Shown here: piece by piece, positions 32,919-42,116 of the stretch
Numbering within the stretch: position 1 is the first letter of the stretch
How the letters are laid out: each line of letters opens with the position of its first letter
Source of the DNA: a virus
Virus record (IMG/VR): IMGVR_UViG_3300037110_000087
Location: 186,001-250,000 of that record
Reading direction: 5' to 3' (one strand)
DNA: 64,000 bases
Notes under the pieces: generated by a model
What the model was told of the DNA's origin: nothing
What the model saw: only the letters and a program-made list of their open reading frames with translations
Database searches by the model: none
Made by a program: the position numbers and the translations under genes

Positions 32919-34502
32919 TTATTTTCCTTGATTCTTCCTTAGTGTAACAGGATCAGCCGTATAATAATCAATAAATTCCAAACCAAATGAATTACAATAG
33001 GTTGTAGCCATTTCGGTACTGGCGAATCGCATCATTGGTTCAAGCTCACGCCATCTACTCCGTCTAATAGTCATGGCATAATCAAATCCATTATTAGCAA
33101 AGAATCGGGCCGGAACCGCCCGGCAGGTGATCCATTTTACTTCAGTGAGTGCTTCTTCTACCTCTGTCTCTGGCTTCTTTAGGCCAAGTGCAGCTAGAAT
33201 CATCCCTTCAAATTCTGGATCAGCTTTGGGCCTACCATAACTTACCCCTTCTTGAGTGACCTCAGCATCTTCATCAGCCAATGGCCACCAATTAGATATA
33301 ACTTGAATAACGCTTACATGAGTAAACTGATGTTTGAGGAGCAATTCTCTGAAGATCTCCCGCCAGTTGGCTGGATGACCTAGGGATACTATTCTTGAGA
33401 AACGATTAGCAGGTAATTCAGATAAATTTTCAACTGTGAAATTATCACCGAGATATTCATCCACGACTCTCTTCGCATATCCAGGCTCTTGCTCTTTCAA
33501 CATCTCCACTTGCCAGATATCAAGATCGCCACCATGGACATGAGGGAAGGCTTCCCTATAGGGCAAAGTCGAAGTCAAGATCGCCATCAGATATAATTCT
33601 TCTTCGCCCAACTGCTGCAGCCAGCTGGAAAGTGACTTACCCGCGAATTCGGTGATTTCATAGAACATCATCGCCATGACACCGAGTTTGTCAGTATAAG
33701 CGAAATATCTATCCAATTTGACTGTTGACGGTGTAGCGAACTCGTCCAGGAAAAAATTAATATGTTCCTTGTTTAGTAGTTCCTCCATGATTTCTTTTAG
33801 ACCTTCAGCAGAATGCCCACTACCTGAAGAAGACATCATTACGCCTATTGGGGGTAATAACTGTCCAAGGCGATGATCATCACACCATCTAGTCAGGGTA
33901 TCCGCTCCTCCAAAGAATTCCTCATCTGTCACATCTTTCAATTGGCCTGTTGGCGCATGAAATTGAGCATAATTCCTACCATTCTTGCGGATCACATAAA
34001 GAGGACCCTGTTCCAGAAGCCCCGGAGCGTGTTCCTCTTGGGTCGTACACCAATTAGTCCCTGAGCCTAAGGCTCTCGCTGCTGGGAAAGTTGTGGCCTT
34101 ATAGACCGTCCAAATACCTTCCTCAAGCACGATCTCAGATCCTTCTGCCACATCCTGTTTAATTTTGTCTCGGACTTCCTGTTTCTTACTTGGGCCAAGC
34201 AGACCTTGATATCCCTGGAGCAAAGTGAATAGTTTCCCAGGTGTGTAGTCAAGAATATTCTTGGAATCAATGAATAAGGGCTTGTTCTTGACTGTATCAA
34301 AGTCCTTCAGTTGCTGCTTGATTTTATCGAAGTCAGACTCCAATATACGCCCAGCGGCGAATTCTCTGCACAACCACGCGATGTAGCTTGATTGCGGATT
34401 GTCAAGAGCAATGAGCTTGTCCATAGTCTCTAGATCAAGGTCGAACTTCTTCATAAAGAAATCCTTCTTGGGTTGGTTAATGGCGAAATACAGAGTTATC
34501 AT
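32919..34502 (-). CDS. Large W-C-T family protein, paralogue 1
   Basis: 527 residues; N-terminus MITLYFAINQPKK. Shared family features: an N-terminal helical region (WLC at about 43-45), FDTVKNKPLFIDSKN (68-82) and the signature GSGTNWCTT at 146-154, followed by PLYVIRKNGRNYAQFH and a D-x-x-D. It is the most divergent of four tandem copies and has a longer C-terminal half. I do not recognise an enzyme; the invariant Trp-Cys-Thr and repeated N-terminus suggest a conserved catalytic or binding core. Possible packaged protein. Confidence 0.7.
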   Translation of the reverse strand: MITLYFAINQPKKDFFMKKFDLDLETMDKLIALDNPQSSYIAWLCREFAAGRILESDFDKIKQQLKDFDTVKNKPLFIDSKNILDYTPGKLFTLLQGYQGLLGPSKKQEVRDKIKQDVAEGSEIVLEEGIWTVYKATTFPAARALGSGTNWCTTQEEHAPGLLEQGPLYVIRKNGRNYAQFHAPTGQLKDVTDEEFFGGADTLTRWCDDHRLGQLLPPIGVMMSSSGSGHSAEGLKEIMEELLNKEHINFFLDEFATPSTVKLDRYFAYTDKLGVMAMMFYEITEFAGKSLSSWLQQLGEEELYLMAILTSTLPYREAFPHVHGGDLDIWQVEMLKEQEPGYAKRVVDEYLGDNFTVENLSELPANRFSRIVSLGHPANWREIFRELLLKHQFTHVSVIQVISNWWPLADEDAEVTQEGVSYGRPKADPEFEGMILAALGLKKPETEVEEALTEVKWITCRAVPARFFANNGFDYAMTIRRSRWRELEPMMRFASTEMATTYCNSFGLEFIDYYTADPVTLRKNQGK

Positions 34503-34509
34503 GTCGTTC

Positions 34510-35877
34510 CTAATTATAGTCGCACCAATCAGTCATTACCTGGGCTTTGATGGGATCAACCACCCCTAGAGTTCGTAACTGTTCGTTTCTGAGCCACTCC
34601 GGATTGGATTCCATCGCTTCCATTTCTTCCAGGCTCCAACCTTCCTTGGGATCGACCTTGGTTGACTTTGGAGGAATATCGTCCTCTCTGACTACTATGC
34701 CCAGATATTCTAAGCAAGTTGCAAAATCCTCGTTGACGGATTCTATCTCGTCTGCCTTGGCAACCCAATCATTAACATAATTAACAGCGAACTTGGTAAG
34801 AGGATCGACCCTTTCCGGATTGGCCTCCATATCTACTTCCCGTTCCTCCGGAATACGAACGTAATATTTTACTGCTGTCATAGGGTCGGAGTGAATGAAG
34901 TTCAGAAGTCGAGTCAGCTGGCGTCCCGGTTTTCCTACAAAGACGGCCATTAATTCAAGGGCTGCTTCACTATCATGAGTTTCCTCGATTCTGTCTATGA
35001 GTTTATCAAAGATTTTCTTATTGAATTCCAGTCTGCCAAAAGTGGATTCATCTTGTTCCCAATCCAAATATTCCTGGTAGTAATCGAGGATCATCAAAGG
35101 ATTTTTTGGCAGAAGGCGTTGTACTCGCTCCATGAAGACCCATTGATCATCGTCGGAGTCGAAATAATCCACCTGCCCGATGTCGATAGGGAGCTTTTCT
35201 ATCCGCTTGAGGATTTTCAGATAGCCCAAACCCGAAGAATCTGGAGCAATGAACATGAATTTGATATCACCTGCTGACTCGTCGGCTGGGTTCATATATT
35301 GCATTTCTTTGCCCAAATGAAACTGGTATATTGGCTTCCCTTCGTATGCCTCTGCATCGGGGCCACCATACGCGATATAAACGGGTCCCTGCGCCAAGTA
35401 TTCTGTGGCGAAAGACCGCTGAGTGGTGCACCAGTGGGTTCCAGATCCCATGGTTACAACATCCTCGGGTCTGATGCATTTATACCAAGTGATTTCTCTA
35501 TCTTGATAAATAATTGTGGCTTGAGTCTTTTTCTCTCTCTTCTGCTGTTCGGTTGGTTTGCTGATCTCTGACTCTTTGTAAGTATCCAGGACTTTGTAGA
35601 GATCGTTAATTTTCTTGTATGAATCGATGTTTTTAGAGTCTTTGAACAACGGTTTATTTTTGATTTTATCAAATTTGGCGAGACTGTCCCTGATGATCTT
35701 GGTATCCTGAGGCAATCGTATGAAATCGACCTGACGACAAAGATAATCAAGGTAGGAACTATTAGGAGTGGAATCACATGCATCGAGAAGATCCACTAGC
35801 TTGGGATCCAGTTGGTATTTATTAATAACGAATTCCTTCTTATCCGGATTGGCAACGGCGAAATGTAATGTGATCAT
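34510..35877 (-). CDS. Large W-C-T family protein, paralogue 2
   Basis: 455 residues; MITLHFAVANPDKKEF start. LDACDSTPNSSYLDYLCRQ (31-49), LPQDTKII, FDKIKNKPLFKDSKN, PTEQQKREKK, WYK then GSGTHWCTT at 144-152 and YQFHLGKEMQYMNPADE. C-terminal half is helical and acidic, ending DWCDYN. The start meets the neighbour's stop. Tandem duplication with the 35877 and 37164 genes. Confidence 0.7.
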   Translation of the reverse strand: MITLHFAVANPDKKEFVINKYQLDPKLVDLLDACDSTPNSSYLDYLCRQVDFIRLPQDTKIIRDSLAKFDKIKNKPLFKDSKNIDSYKKINDLYKVLDTYKESEISKPTEQQKREKKTQATIIYQDREITWYKCIRPEDVVTMGSGTHWCTTQRSFATEYLAQGPVYIAYGGPDAEAYEGKPIYQFHLGKEMQYMNPADESAGDIKFMFIAPDSSGLGYLKILKRIEKLPIDIGQVDYFDSDDDQWVFMERVQRLLPKNPLMILDYYQEYLDWEQDESTFGRLEFNKKIFDKLIDRIEETHDSEAALELMAVFVGKPGRQLTRLLNFIHSDPMTAVKYYVRIPEEREVDMEANPERVDPLTKFAVNYVNDWVAKADEIESVNEDFATCLEYLGIVVREDDIPPKSTKVDPKEGWSLEEMEAMESNPEWLRNEQLRTLGVVDPIKAQVMTDWCDYN

Positions 35878-37163
35878 TATTGTCCCATCCTTCTGAAAGC
35901 TGATGAAGCCATCTCAGGATTCAGGATAAGCCCATCTGGAGCCTCTCCAAAATCCATGAAACAGCAGCAGCAATAAAAATCATCGTCATAAGGCCAATCA
36001 TGCACGGCCATGCTCTCGTATTTCTTTGTGTACTCGTTAATTATCCCAGCAGCTGCTTCTCGGAGACGTTTAATGGATTCTTTTGGTATATCGTCTTCGT
36101 CAGACTCGCTCCGTATGTAATATCTAATAGAGGCCATGTCGTCAGATTTTATCAGAGCGTAGAGTCTGGTATACTGAGCGTCATCGAATTCCATGTGTGG
36201 ACCATGGAAAGTCAGCAGTTCCACGGCTTCATCTGTATTGTTGGTTTCCTCGATTTTACGGAGTAGCATTTCTGGCATACCATCAAGAAGCGTGTCAGGT
36301 ATACTGTCAAGAAAATCTTCTAATTCTTCAATCCCGCCAAGCTGAACACATTCCCAGAAGACCGAAATCATCAAGGGATTCTGAGGTAGTAGATTATAAA
36401 TCCCCTCCCATTGTTCAACCGTGGGATCAAGGGATTCACCCTGTTTATAATAGGTTCCATCAGAAGGAAGGAGCATTGATAAATTCTCTGCCTTCATAAG
36501 CAGGCCAACTGGCTGCCTGAATGAATGAACTAAATCGGCCATCATCAACCTGATACCACGGGCTAGTGGAACATCTTCTGCATTCATGATCTGCAGATAT
36601 TTGCCCAAATGCAACTGGATCGTTGGCTTACCGGCTTTATTTAGATAGCAAATGTAAATAGGATTCTCTTTGAGATATTGATTGGCGACCTTCTTGTTTG
36701 GGACGGTACACCATTTTGTCCCAGATCCCATGACAGCAGCTTGTTCTGGTGTCTCGATCTTGTACCAAGTCATGATCGAATCTTTATAAACAACCTGAGC
36801 ACCGCACTTCATCTCTCTTTTCTGCTGTTCCGTTGAATCGGCCACTCCAGTTTCTTCGTAGGATTTGAGTGTCTTGTAGAGGTCCCCCAATTTCTTGTAG
36901 TGATAAATATCCTTGGAATCCTTGAACTTCGGTTTTTTCTTGTAAGAATCAAAGAGGGCGAGGGCTTCAAGAATGATCCCGGTGTCCTGGGGCAGACGCA
37001 TGTTCTTCTGCGAATACTGACCGCATAACCAATCTACGAAATCTTTTTTCGGAGTCGGGTCACAAGCATCAATCAGATGCAGATCCCTCTCCGTCAAACT
37101 ATACTTCCCTTTCAGGAATTCTGTTTTCTCCGGTTTGATCACAGCGAAGTGGAGGGTGATCAT
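35877..37163 (-). CDS. Large W-C-T family protein, paralogue 3
   Basis: 428 residues; MITLHFAVIKPEKTEFL. DACDPTPKKDFVDWLC, FDSYKKKPKFKDSKD, STEQQKREMK, GSGTKWCTV at 146-154, PIYICYL and QLHLGKYLQIM. Ends in a Cys-rich segment (DDDFYCCCCFMD). Its start directly follows the stop of paralogue 4. Confidence 0.7.
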   Translation of the reverse strand: MITLHFAVIKPEKTEFLKGKYSLTERDLHLIDACDPTPKKDFVDWLCGQYSQKNMRLPQDTGIILEALALFDSYKKKPKFKDSKDIYHYKKLGDLYKTLKSYEETGVADSTEQQKREMKCGAQVVYKDSIMTWYKIETPEQAAVMGSGTKWCTVPNKKVANQYLKENPIYICYLNKAGKPTIQLHLGKYLQIMNAEDVPLARGIRLMMADLVHSFRQPVGLLMKAENLSMLLPSDGTYYKQGESLDPTVEQWEGIYNLLPQNPLMISVFWECVQLGGIEELEDFLDSIPDTLLDGMPEMLLRKIEETNNTDEAVELLTFHGPHMEFDDAQYTRLYALIKSDDMASIRYYIRSESDEDDIPKESIKRLREAAAGIINEYTKKYESMAVHDWPYDDDFYCCCCFMDFGEAPDGLILNPEMASSAFRRMGQ

Positions 37164-38858
37164 CTAGACCATTCCTTGGAAGCAAGCATCCGCGAACTCT
37201 GGGTCGTCAAGACCAAATTTAGCTAGCTTTGCCATTTTCTGGTCCTCGTTCATTTCTACATTGAAGAAGGCGGGAAGATCCATGATGTATCCATAAGCAT
37301 AACGATACTCATTATCCCAAGGAGGACCACCATCCTCATTAACTGGAGCCACATTCTGTAAGGCTTTATACTTTTTAGTATAGTCATTGACCGTCTGGAT
37401 GGCGTATTGCTTGATCGGCCATTTCATATCTCGTGGGATTTCCTGATCCAGGTTGATGCTATACAAAAGAGTTGCGTAACAATCAGCATAAATCAATCCC
37501 ATCAATCTTGATTGCTGGTCTTTTGTGAATCTTTCCCAGAGCGATCGTTCACCTTCATTATAATCATCAACTAACAGGTGAACAACACCCTCGTAATCTT
37601 CTCTTTTCTCGTAGTCCGCTACGAGAACCTCGAGTAGTTCGTCAGAAAATCCGCCCACTGGTACTGCCTCTTCTGGGACTTCCCCTCTACCACAAGCGAT
37701 ATTGAATTTACCGACCATATGCAGATTCTGGGGCAACAGATCGTAGATTTTCTTCCATTGGTCTACAGAAGGGTAAGGGACTTCCCCTCTTCGTTTCACC
37801 GCGTATTCTTCAATTGGTTCTAGAAAAATTGGCAAGTGTTCTACATCTTTGAGTATTTCAATGGCTTCCTTGAGTTTGCTATCACTAGTACAGAAAGGTT
37901 CCTTCAGATCAGCCAACATAAAGCAGATTCCTCTCACCGCCAATTCATCGAGAGGGTTCATAATCTGAAGGTGTTTGCCTAGGTGAAGCTGTAGGACCGG
38001 TTTGCCTTCAACATAACAAATATAAATGGGATTCTGCCCGACATACTCATTTGCGGTGCCTAGCTGGGTTGTGCACCATTTTGTACCCGAACCTAAGACG
38101 ACCGCTTGACTGCCAGTAACACATTTGTACCATGTCATTTGTCCATCTTTGTACACTACCTTGGCATTACTCTTCTTTTCTCTTTTCTGCTGTTCGGTGG
38201 AGTCCGTTGTTATCCCGGTATTCTCGTAGGATTCGAGGGCCTTGAATAACTCACCCTTAGTCTTGTATGAATCGAGGTTCTTTGAATGGTTGAACTTTGG
38301 CTTGTCTTTGATCTGATCAAACGAATCTAGAGCATCACGCATGATTTTGGTATCCTGCGGAAGGATTAATTCATCAAATCTACGGCACAACCAATCCAAA
38401 TACCGAGCGTTGGGAGTTGGATCACACTTCTCCAGAAGATCCAGATCCTTCTCTTCTAGGCTATACTTCCTGAGCAAAGCCGCTCTTTTCTCAGGTGTCG
38501 CATCAGCTCTTATCGCAAAAGATAGCTTGACTCTTGACATATACTGAGGAGTGTTGATCCAATCTACGACAGGCGACAGATGAATGTTATGAAGCGGTTC
38601 TCTCTTTTCGTGTTCAACCGTGGGCTTACCATCCAGGTTGAGATAAAATGCCACTTCACCGTTGTAAGAACCAAATGTCAGGCTGGGGTTAATTCCATAA
38701 GACAAGAATAACTTGGCTAGCTCATTCTGCTTGAATTTCAACCTGAGCAGATCATCACCAGTAGCCACGAAGTCTACACCACCTAGATCAGACACTAGTA
38801 CATCACAACCACATTGTATGAAGATGCTCTTGATTATGATGACGAAGTTCGATGGCAT
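37164..38858 (-). CDS. Large W-C-T family protein, paralogue 4, with extra N-terminal domain
   Basis: 564 residues from ATG 38858 (AAGGAC upstream). Residues 1-106 are an added beta-rich domain not seen in the other copies; the family N-terminus then appears internally (VKLSFAIRADATPEK from 110). Signature GSGTKWCTT is at 256-264, with PIYICYVEGKPVLQLHLGKH after it. No ribosome site precedes the internal Met107, so a true fusion is likelier than two genes. Confidence 0.7.
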   Translation of the reverse strand: MPSNFVIIIKSIFIQCGCDVLVSDLGGVDFVATGDDLLRLKFKQNELAKLFLSYGINPSLTFGSYNGEVAFYLNLDGKPTVEHEKREPLHNIHLSPVVDWINTPQYMSRVKLSFAIRADATPEKRAALLRKYSLEEKDLDLLEKCDPTPNARYLDWLCRRFDELILPQDTKIMRDALDSFDQIKDKPKFNHSKNLDSYKTKGELFKALESYENTGITTDSTEQQKREKKSNAKVVYKDGQMTWYKCVTGSQAVVLGSGTKWCTTQLGTANEYVGQNPIYICYVEGKPVLQLHLGKHLQIMNPLDELAVRGICFMLADLKEPFCTSDSKLKEAIEILKDVEHLPIFLEPIEEYAVKRRGEVPYPSVDQWKKIYDLLPQNLHMVGKFNIACGRGEVPEEAVPVGGFSDELLEVLVADYEKREDYEGVVHLLVDDYNEGERSLWERFTKDQQSRLMGLIYADCYATLLYSINLDQEIPRDMKWPIKQYAIQTVNDYTKKYKALQNVAPVNEDGGPPWDNEYRYAYGYIMDLPAFFNVEMNEDQKMAKLAKFGLDDPEFADACFQGMV

Positions 38859-38960
38859 GGACAGTCCTTCTTTTCGTAGTCTAACTTTCCTCCATTATAC
38901 AATGACGTAGAAAAGATCGCGGGAGAATAATTGGGTTATAATAGAAGGGAAGAGGATTCT

Positions 38961-39278
38961 ATGGTAAAGTTCAATTTTGCAAAGAAAGCCAAAGCCAGTG
39001 TGGATGCCCATGGTGTTGCGGAGTTCTTGAACCAGTTGTTGAGTCTGGATGCCTCTGCTGTCAACAGTCTAGTCAAGAGTCGTGTACCCTGCAACGAGGC
39101 GTTGATGCAGGACCCGTTCGTACAGATCTCGGAAGGGAAAGAATTCGGAGTACTAGGGCTGATCAACGGAATCCTACTCAAAGCAGAAGAATCAAGAATC
39201 GTTGGAATTTGGGAGAACGACAAACTAATTCGCTTCCAAATTCGAGAAGAAGTCAAACAAGAAGACGAGAAGAAATAG
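38961..39278 (+). CDS. Unrecognised 105-residue protein
   Basis: ATG 38961 with AGAGGA upstream and an extended -10 (GGGTTATAAT near 38935-38943) before it. Helical, basic start (MVKFNFAKKAKAS), charged end. Convergent with the 39314 gene, with a shared hairpin. No family recognised. Confidence 0.65.
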   Translation: MVKFNFAKKAKASVDAHGVAEFLNQLLSLDASAVNSLVKSRVPCNEALMQDPFVQISEGKEFGVLGLINGILLKAEESRIVGIWENDKLIRFQIREEVKQEDEKK

Positions 39279-39280
39279 TC

Positions 39281-39307
39281 ATCGGGCCTCCAATTTGGAG
39301 GCCCGAT
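39281..39307. terminator. Bidirectional 13-bp hairpin terminator
   Basis: ATCGGGCCTCCAA and TTGGAGGCCCGAT pair perfectly around one base, directly between two convergent stops. Confidence 0.75.
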
Positions 39308-39313
39308 CTGTAT

Positions 39314-40318
39314 CTAGTTGATCAGAACAGTGACAATCAAACTGTCGAACAGGTGCATCACCTGCTTGGCCTGGGCATCAGTCAATTTCGGACTGAAGAT
39401 CGTGTCGGTCATGTGCTTGATGATGGCTTGCTTGATCGGTGAGGGGTCCACGATCTCTGAATAAGAAGAGGGGGCAGGCTTGGGTGCGGGTGCCGGTTTT
39501 GGTGCCGCATGAACGGGTGCCGCAGGGACAGCCTTGACTGGAGGAGCAGGTGCCTCGGGCAACATCGTTCCTGCTAAAATCTCCACTGGGGGAGCGGCCT
39601 TGACCGGAGCAGGGGCAGGAATAGCGGCCTTGGCCGGAGCAGGAAGCACCGGAGCGGGGGCATTAGGCAACTTGTGACCATTGCCGTTACCATTGCCCTT
39701 GTTGTCCGCTCTCTTTTCCTTGTTTGCCTTGCCAGTGAGATTGCCGGTCACACCAGCCGCCCTACGGATCAGTTCTTGATCGGAAGCGACTGGAATGGAT
39801 TCGTCGATCGGCAATTTGATGGCCTGGAAGAAATTCGTCCGTTCCGAGATAGAAAATTTCCTCCGTTCCCATTCAGCGGGGCTGAGGATATTGCTCTTCG
39901 CTCCCATTGCTTTGGACAGTTTCTCTTGGGAAAGCCCCGAAGCGATTCGATAATCCCTGAGTTTATCGCCCCATTTGGCTGTTTCGATTGAAGTCATATC
40001 GACCACCTTTCGTTGATGTGGAATGATTTGATTTCCCAATTCCGATCTTTTCATCGCCGGACCAAGGCTGTGTTGTTTTCCATCTGCTGATTCGTTGGGG
40101 ATTCCCCTAACTATCTCAGCCAACTCAGTCTCACTGAAACCCCGCTTCTTGAGAAATCCAAGGATCTCCTTAGCATTCTCCCCAGCGTATTCTTGAGTGA
40201 CATTGACACGAAATTTGTTGATGAAAGTCTTGGTCGTGAGAAATAACGGAATGGAGGGTTTGACCTTCTGGTATCGAAGTGGATGATCCAGGGCCAAGAA
40301 CTGTTGCATTTTGACCAT
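39314..40318 (-). CDS. XRE-type HTH protein with long Ala/Pro linker
   Basis: 334 residues from ATG 40318 (GAGGGAG upstream). Centre: KLRDYRIASGLSQEKLSKAMGA, a Cro/C1 helix-turn-helix near 115-140. Residues about 205-290 are an Ala/Pro/Lys linker (APAPVKAAPP repeats), then a helical C-terminal domain. Likely a DNA-binding regulator or structural DNA organiser. Confidence 0.7.
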   Translation of the reverse strand: MVKMQQFLALDHPLRYQKVKPSIPLFLTTKTFINKFRVNVTQEYAGENAKEILGFLKKRGFSETELAEIVRGIPNESADGKQHSLGPAMKRSELGNQIIPHQRKVVDMTSIETAKWGDKLRDYRIASGLSQEKLSKAMGAKSNILSPAEWERRKFSISERTNFFQAIKLPIDESIPVASDQELIRRAAGVTGNLTGKANKEKRADNKGNGNGNGHKLPNAPAPVLPAPAKAAIPAPAPVKAAPPVEILAGTMLPEAPAPPVKAVPAAPVHAAPKPAPAPKPAPSSYSEIVDPSPIKQAIIKHMTDTIFSPKLTDAQAKQVMHLFDSLIVTVLIN

Positions 40319-40333
40319 GACTCCCTCATACAT

Positions 40334-40357
40334 TTCGAGGGCCGAATGGCCCTCGAA
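40334..40357 (-). terminator. 10-bp hairpin terminator
   Basis: TTCGAGGGCC-GAAT-GGCCCTCGAA, between the stop at 40390 and the next minus-strand gene at 40318. Confidence 0.65.
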
Positions 40358-40389
40358 TGAATCTCTTCACGGTATGTTCCAATGGCGGG

Positions 40390-40800
40390 TTAACGCTTTG
40401 CCGCCTCGGCCTGTTCAGCAGCGTCGTGGGCGTTGAGCTTGGGCTTTGCAGTCGAGCGCTTGATCTTCGCAGCCTTTTCGGCCATGTCGTGGGCGTTGAG
40501 CTTGGTGGAACCGGCCCCGGCCCCCACGGGTTCCATCAGCCTCCACCCTGCGGCGGTCAGCTGGAGGAACCGGGTGGTACCCTTCTTCACCCTGGCGATG
40601 AGGCCCAGCTTGTACAGCGGGGTCATCACGCCAGCGGCAGAGGCCAGTTCGATCTTCGCGGCCTTCGCGACGTCAGCCGGGGTGATGCTGGAAGTCGACG
40701 GCGCACCCACCTTCTTGACCAGATTCGCCAGAACGACCAGGAACCTCTTGCTGTTGGCGGTGGCCTCGATCGCGACATCCTTGCGGAATTTGTAAGCCAT
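40390..40800 (-). CDS. Winged-helix-like DNA-binding protein with repeated tail
   Basis: 136 residues. Residues 15-90 look like a winged helix (TPADVAKAAKIELASAAGVMTPLYKLGLIAR). The tail repeats KLNAHDMAEKAAKIKRSTA and KLNAHDAAEQAEAAKR. GC-rich and Ala/Lys-rich unlike its neighbours, hinting at recent transfer. The KLNAHD-type tail could be a targeting or oligomerisation element. Confidence 0.65.
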   Translation of the reverse strand: MAYKFRKDVAIEATANSKRFLVVLANLVKKVGAPSTSSITPADVAKAAKIELASAAGVMTPLYKLGLIARVKKGTTRFLQLTAAGWRLMEPVGAGAGSTKLNAHDMAEKAAKIKRSTAKPKLNAHDAAEQAEAAKR

Positions 40801-40880
40801 TTTCTTCTCCCTTTTCAGGTGATAGATTTGGTTGCTACCGGGATTTCACCCGGAGAATGGGACTATTTGCCCCAACCATA

Positions 40881-40909
40881 ATTTTAAACTACCCAAAGAG
40901 GCTTGTCAA
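40881..40909 (-). promoter_or_regulatory. Sigma-70 promoter
   Basis: Minus strand TTGACA (40909-40904), 17-nt spacer, TAAAAT (40886-40881), about 80 nt before ATG 40800. Confidence 0.75.
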
Positions 40910-40941
40910 TCCCTTCTCAATCCCTTCTCATTTGTAGACAA

Positions 40942-41307
40942 TTAGGGAAGTGTTATCTCCCAATACTTCTGCCAGCACCATACCAATAAGTTTGTATCAG
41001 CGATGGACCCTCTCAGATGGATTGTGGTGTCCACGACGATCCAGGAAGACACTCCTATCATCCAAGGATTCCGCAGGGGGAACAGATAATAACTAATACA
41101 GGATCCTGACATAGTGATGCCGCAGTAGAGCAGTGCAGCCAAAGAGAACCCAAATATTTTATCACAGAGATCTCGTTCAGTTGCAGTTGAAAAATATACA
41201 ACAATCAAACCATAGACTATAAACCAATTGAACCAAATATTACCGCCGACGAGCCAACTTAGGAGAAGAGACACCAGAGGCCAGAGGATTGGACCGAATT
41301 TGGACAT
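40942..41307 (-). CDS. Membrane protein (121 aa), three to four TM segments
   Basis: ATG 41307 with AGGGGT upstream. Hydrophobic segments at about 8-24, 27-40, 51-75 and 80-95. No family recognised; a 100-nt leader separates it from its promoter. Confidence 0.65.
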   Translation of the reverse strand: MSKFGPILWPLVSLLLSWLVGGNIWFNWFIVYGLIVVYFSTATERDLCDKIFGFSLAALLYCGITMSGSCISYYLFPLRNPWMIGVSSWIVVDTTIHLRGSIADTNLLVWCWQKYWEITLP

Positions 41308-41413
41308 ACTACCCCTAGATTTTACTTCCTTTAGGAAATCTGGTATCTTACCTGATGGACAGCTCCCGTTGGGTCTTAGTATCCTTCGACAGACTGGAGG
41401 AGGCAGAACAACC

Positions 41414-41442
41414 AGTATACCACCCACGAGGGGTTCTGTCAA
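41414..41442 (-). promoter_or_regulatory. Sigma-70 promoter
   Basis: Minus strand TTGACA (41442-41437), 17-nt spacer, TATACT (41419-41414), 107 nt before ATG 41307. Confidence 0.8.
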
Positions 41443-41474
41443 TATAACCTGCAGCCATTTGGTCAAGGGGAATC

Positions 41475-41503
41475 TTGTGCTAGAGAGAATCCCGTGTTAA
41501 ACT
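41475..41503 (+). promoter_or_regulatory. Possible plus-strand promoter
   Basis: TTGTGC and TAAACT separated by 17 nt, 28 nt before ATG 41532; divergent from the promoter at 41414. Confidence 0.45.
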
Positions 41504-41531
41504 CGTTACGGTCTTCTTAGGAGAGAGAGAA

Positions 41532-42116
41532 ATGAAACCAAGATTCGCGGTGATCTCTTACCTTCCCTTTTTTAGAGGAAAGACTCCAGAAGATGCTGCT
41601 GAATACATGAACGTTCTCCCTCACGAAATTGGCTCTGCCAGCGGTTGCATCTGGACAATGGAAGAAAAGACTGGTGAGATTACAGCCATTCTCATCCTGA
41701 ACCTCGCTGAAGGATTACATGAGCATCTGCTGGAATGGAGTGAAGGACACGTGGAGGCCCGGTGGAGATTCGGGACTCATGACTTCCCTGATGGTCGATA
41801 TGGATTTCTCCTGGCTCCAAACATCGAACAGTCCATTCTCAGAGCCAAGATCAACATTAGTCTGCAGACCGGTCAGGTGATTCCAGACGATCACACCAGC
41901 GAAGTAGTATTCCGTCCGTTCAGTTTCATCAGCCTCTCGACCTCTCCGGTCTACAATCAAATCAAGGACAAGATCGGCAACAACCTCAAGATCTACTTCC
42001 TGGATCAGGCTGATTTCGATGATCATGGGTTCAGGATTGAAGATCTGTTCCTGATCGGCATAATCGAACGAACGGACATGTTTACCGGCTATCTGGAAGG
42101 TCTGATCGAACCTTAG
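41532..42116 (+). CDS. Unrecognised 194-residue protein
   Basis: AGGAGAG precedes the ATG. Mixed alpha/beta with FAVISYLPFFRGKTPEDAAEY at the start; no Cys, no known motif. One of few plus-strand genes; its stop overlaps the convergent 42113 gene by 4 nt. Confidence 0.7.
   Translation: MKPRFAVISYLPFFRGKTPEDAAEYMNVLPHEIGSASGCIWTMEEKTGEITAILILNLAEGLHEHLLEWSEGHVEARWRFGTHDFPDGRYGFLLAPNIEQSILRAKINISLQTGQVIPDDHTSEVVFRPFSFISLSTSPVYNQIKDKIGNNLKIYFLDQADFDDHGFRIEDLFLIGIIERTDMFTGYLEGLIEP

Noticed and set aside
38540-38545. Separate gene starting at the internal Met of W-C-T paralogue 4
   Set aside because: No Shine-Dalgarno upstream, while the 38858 start has one and the frame is continuous.
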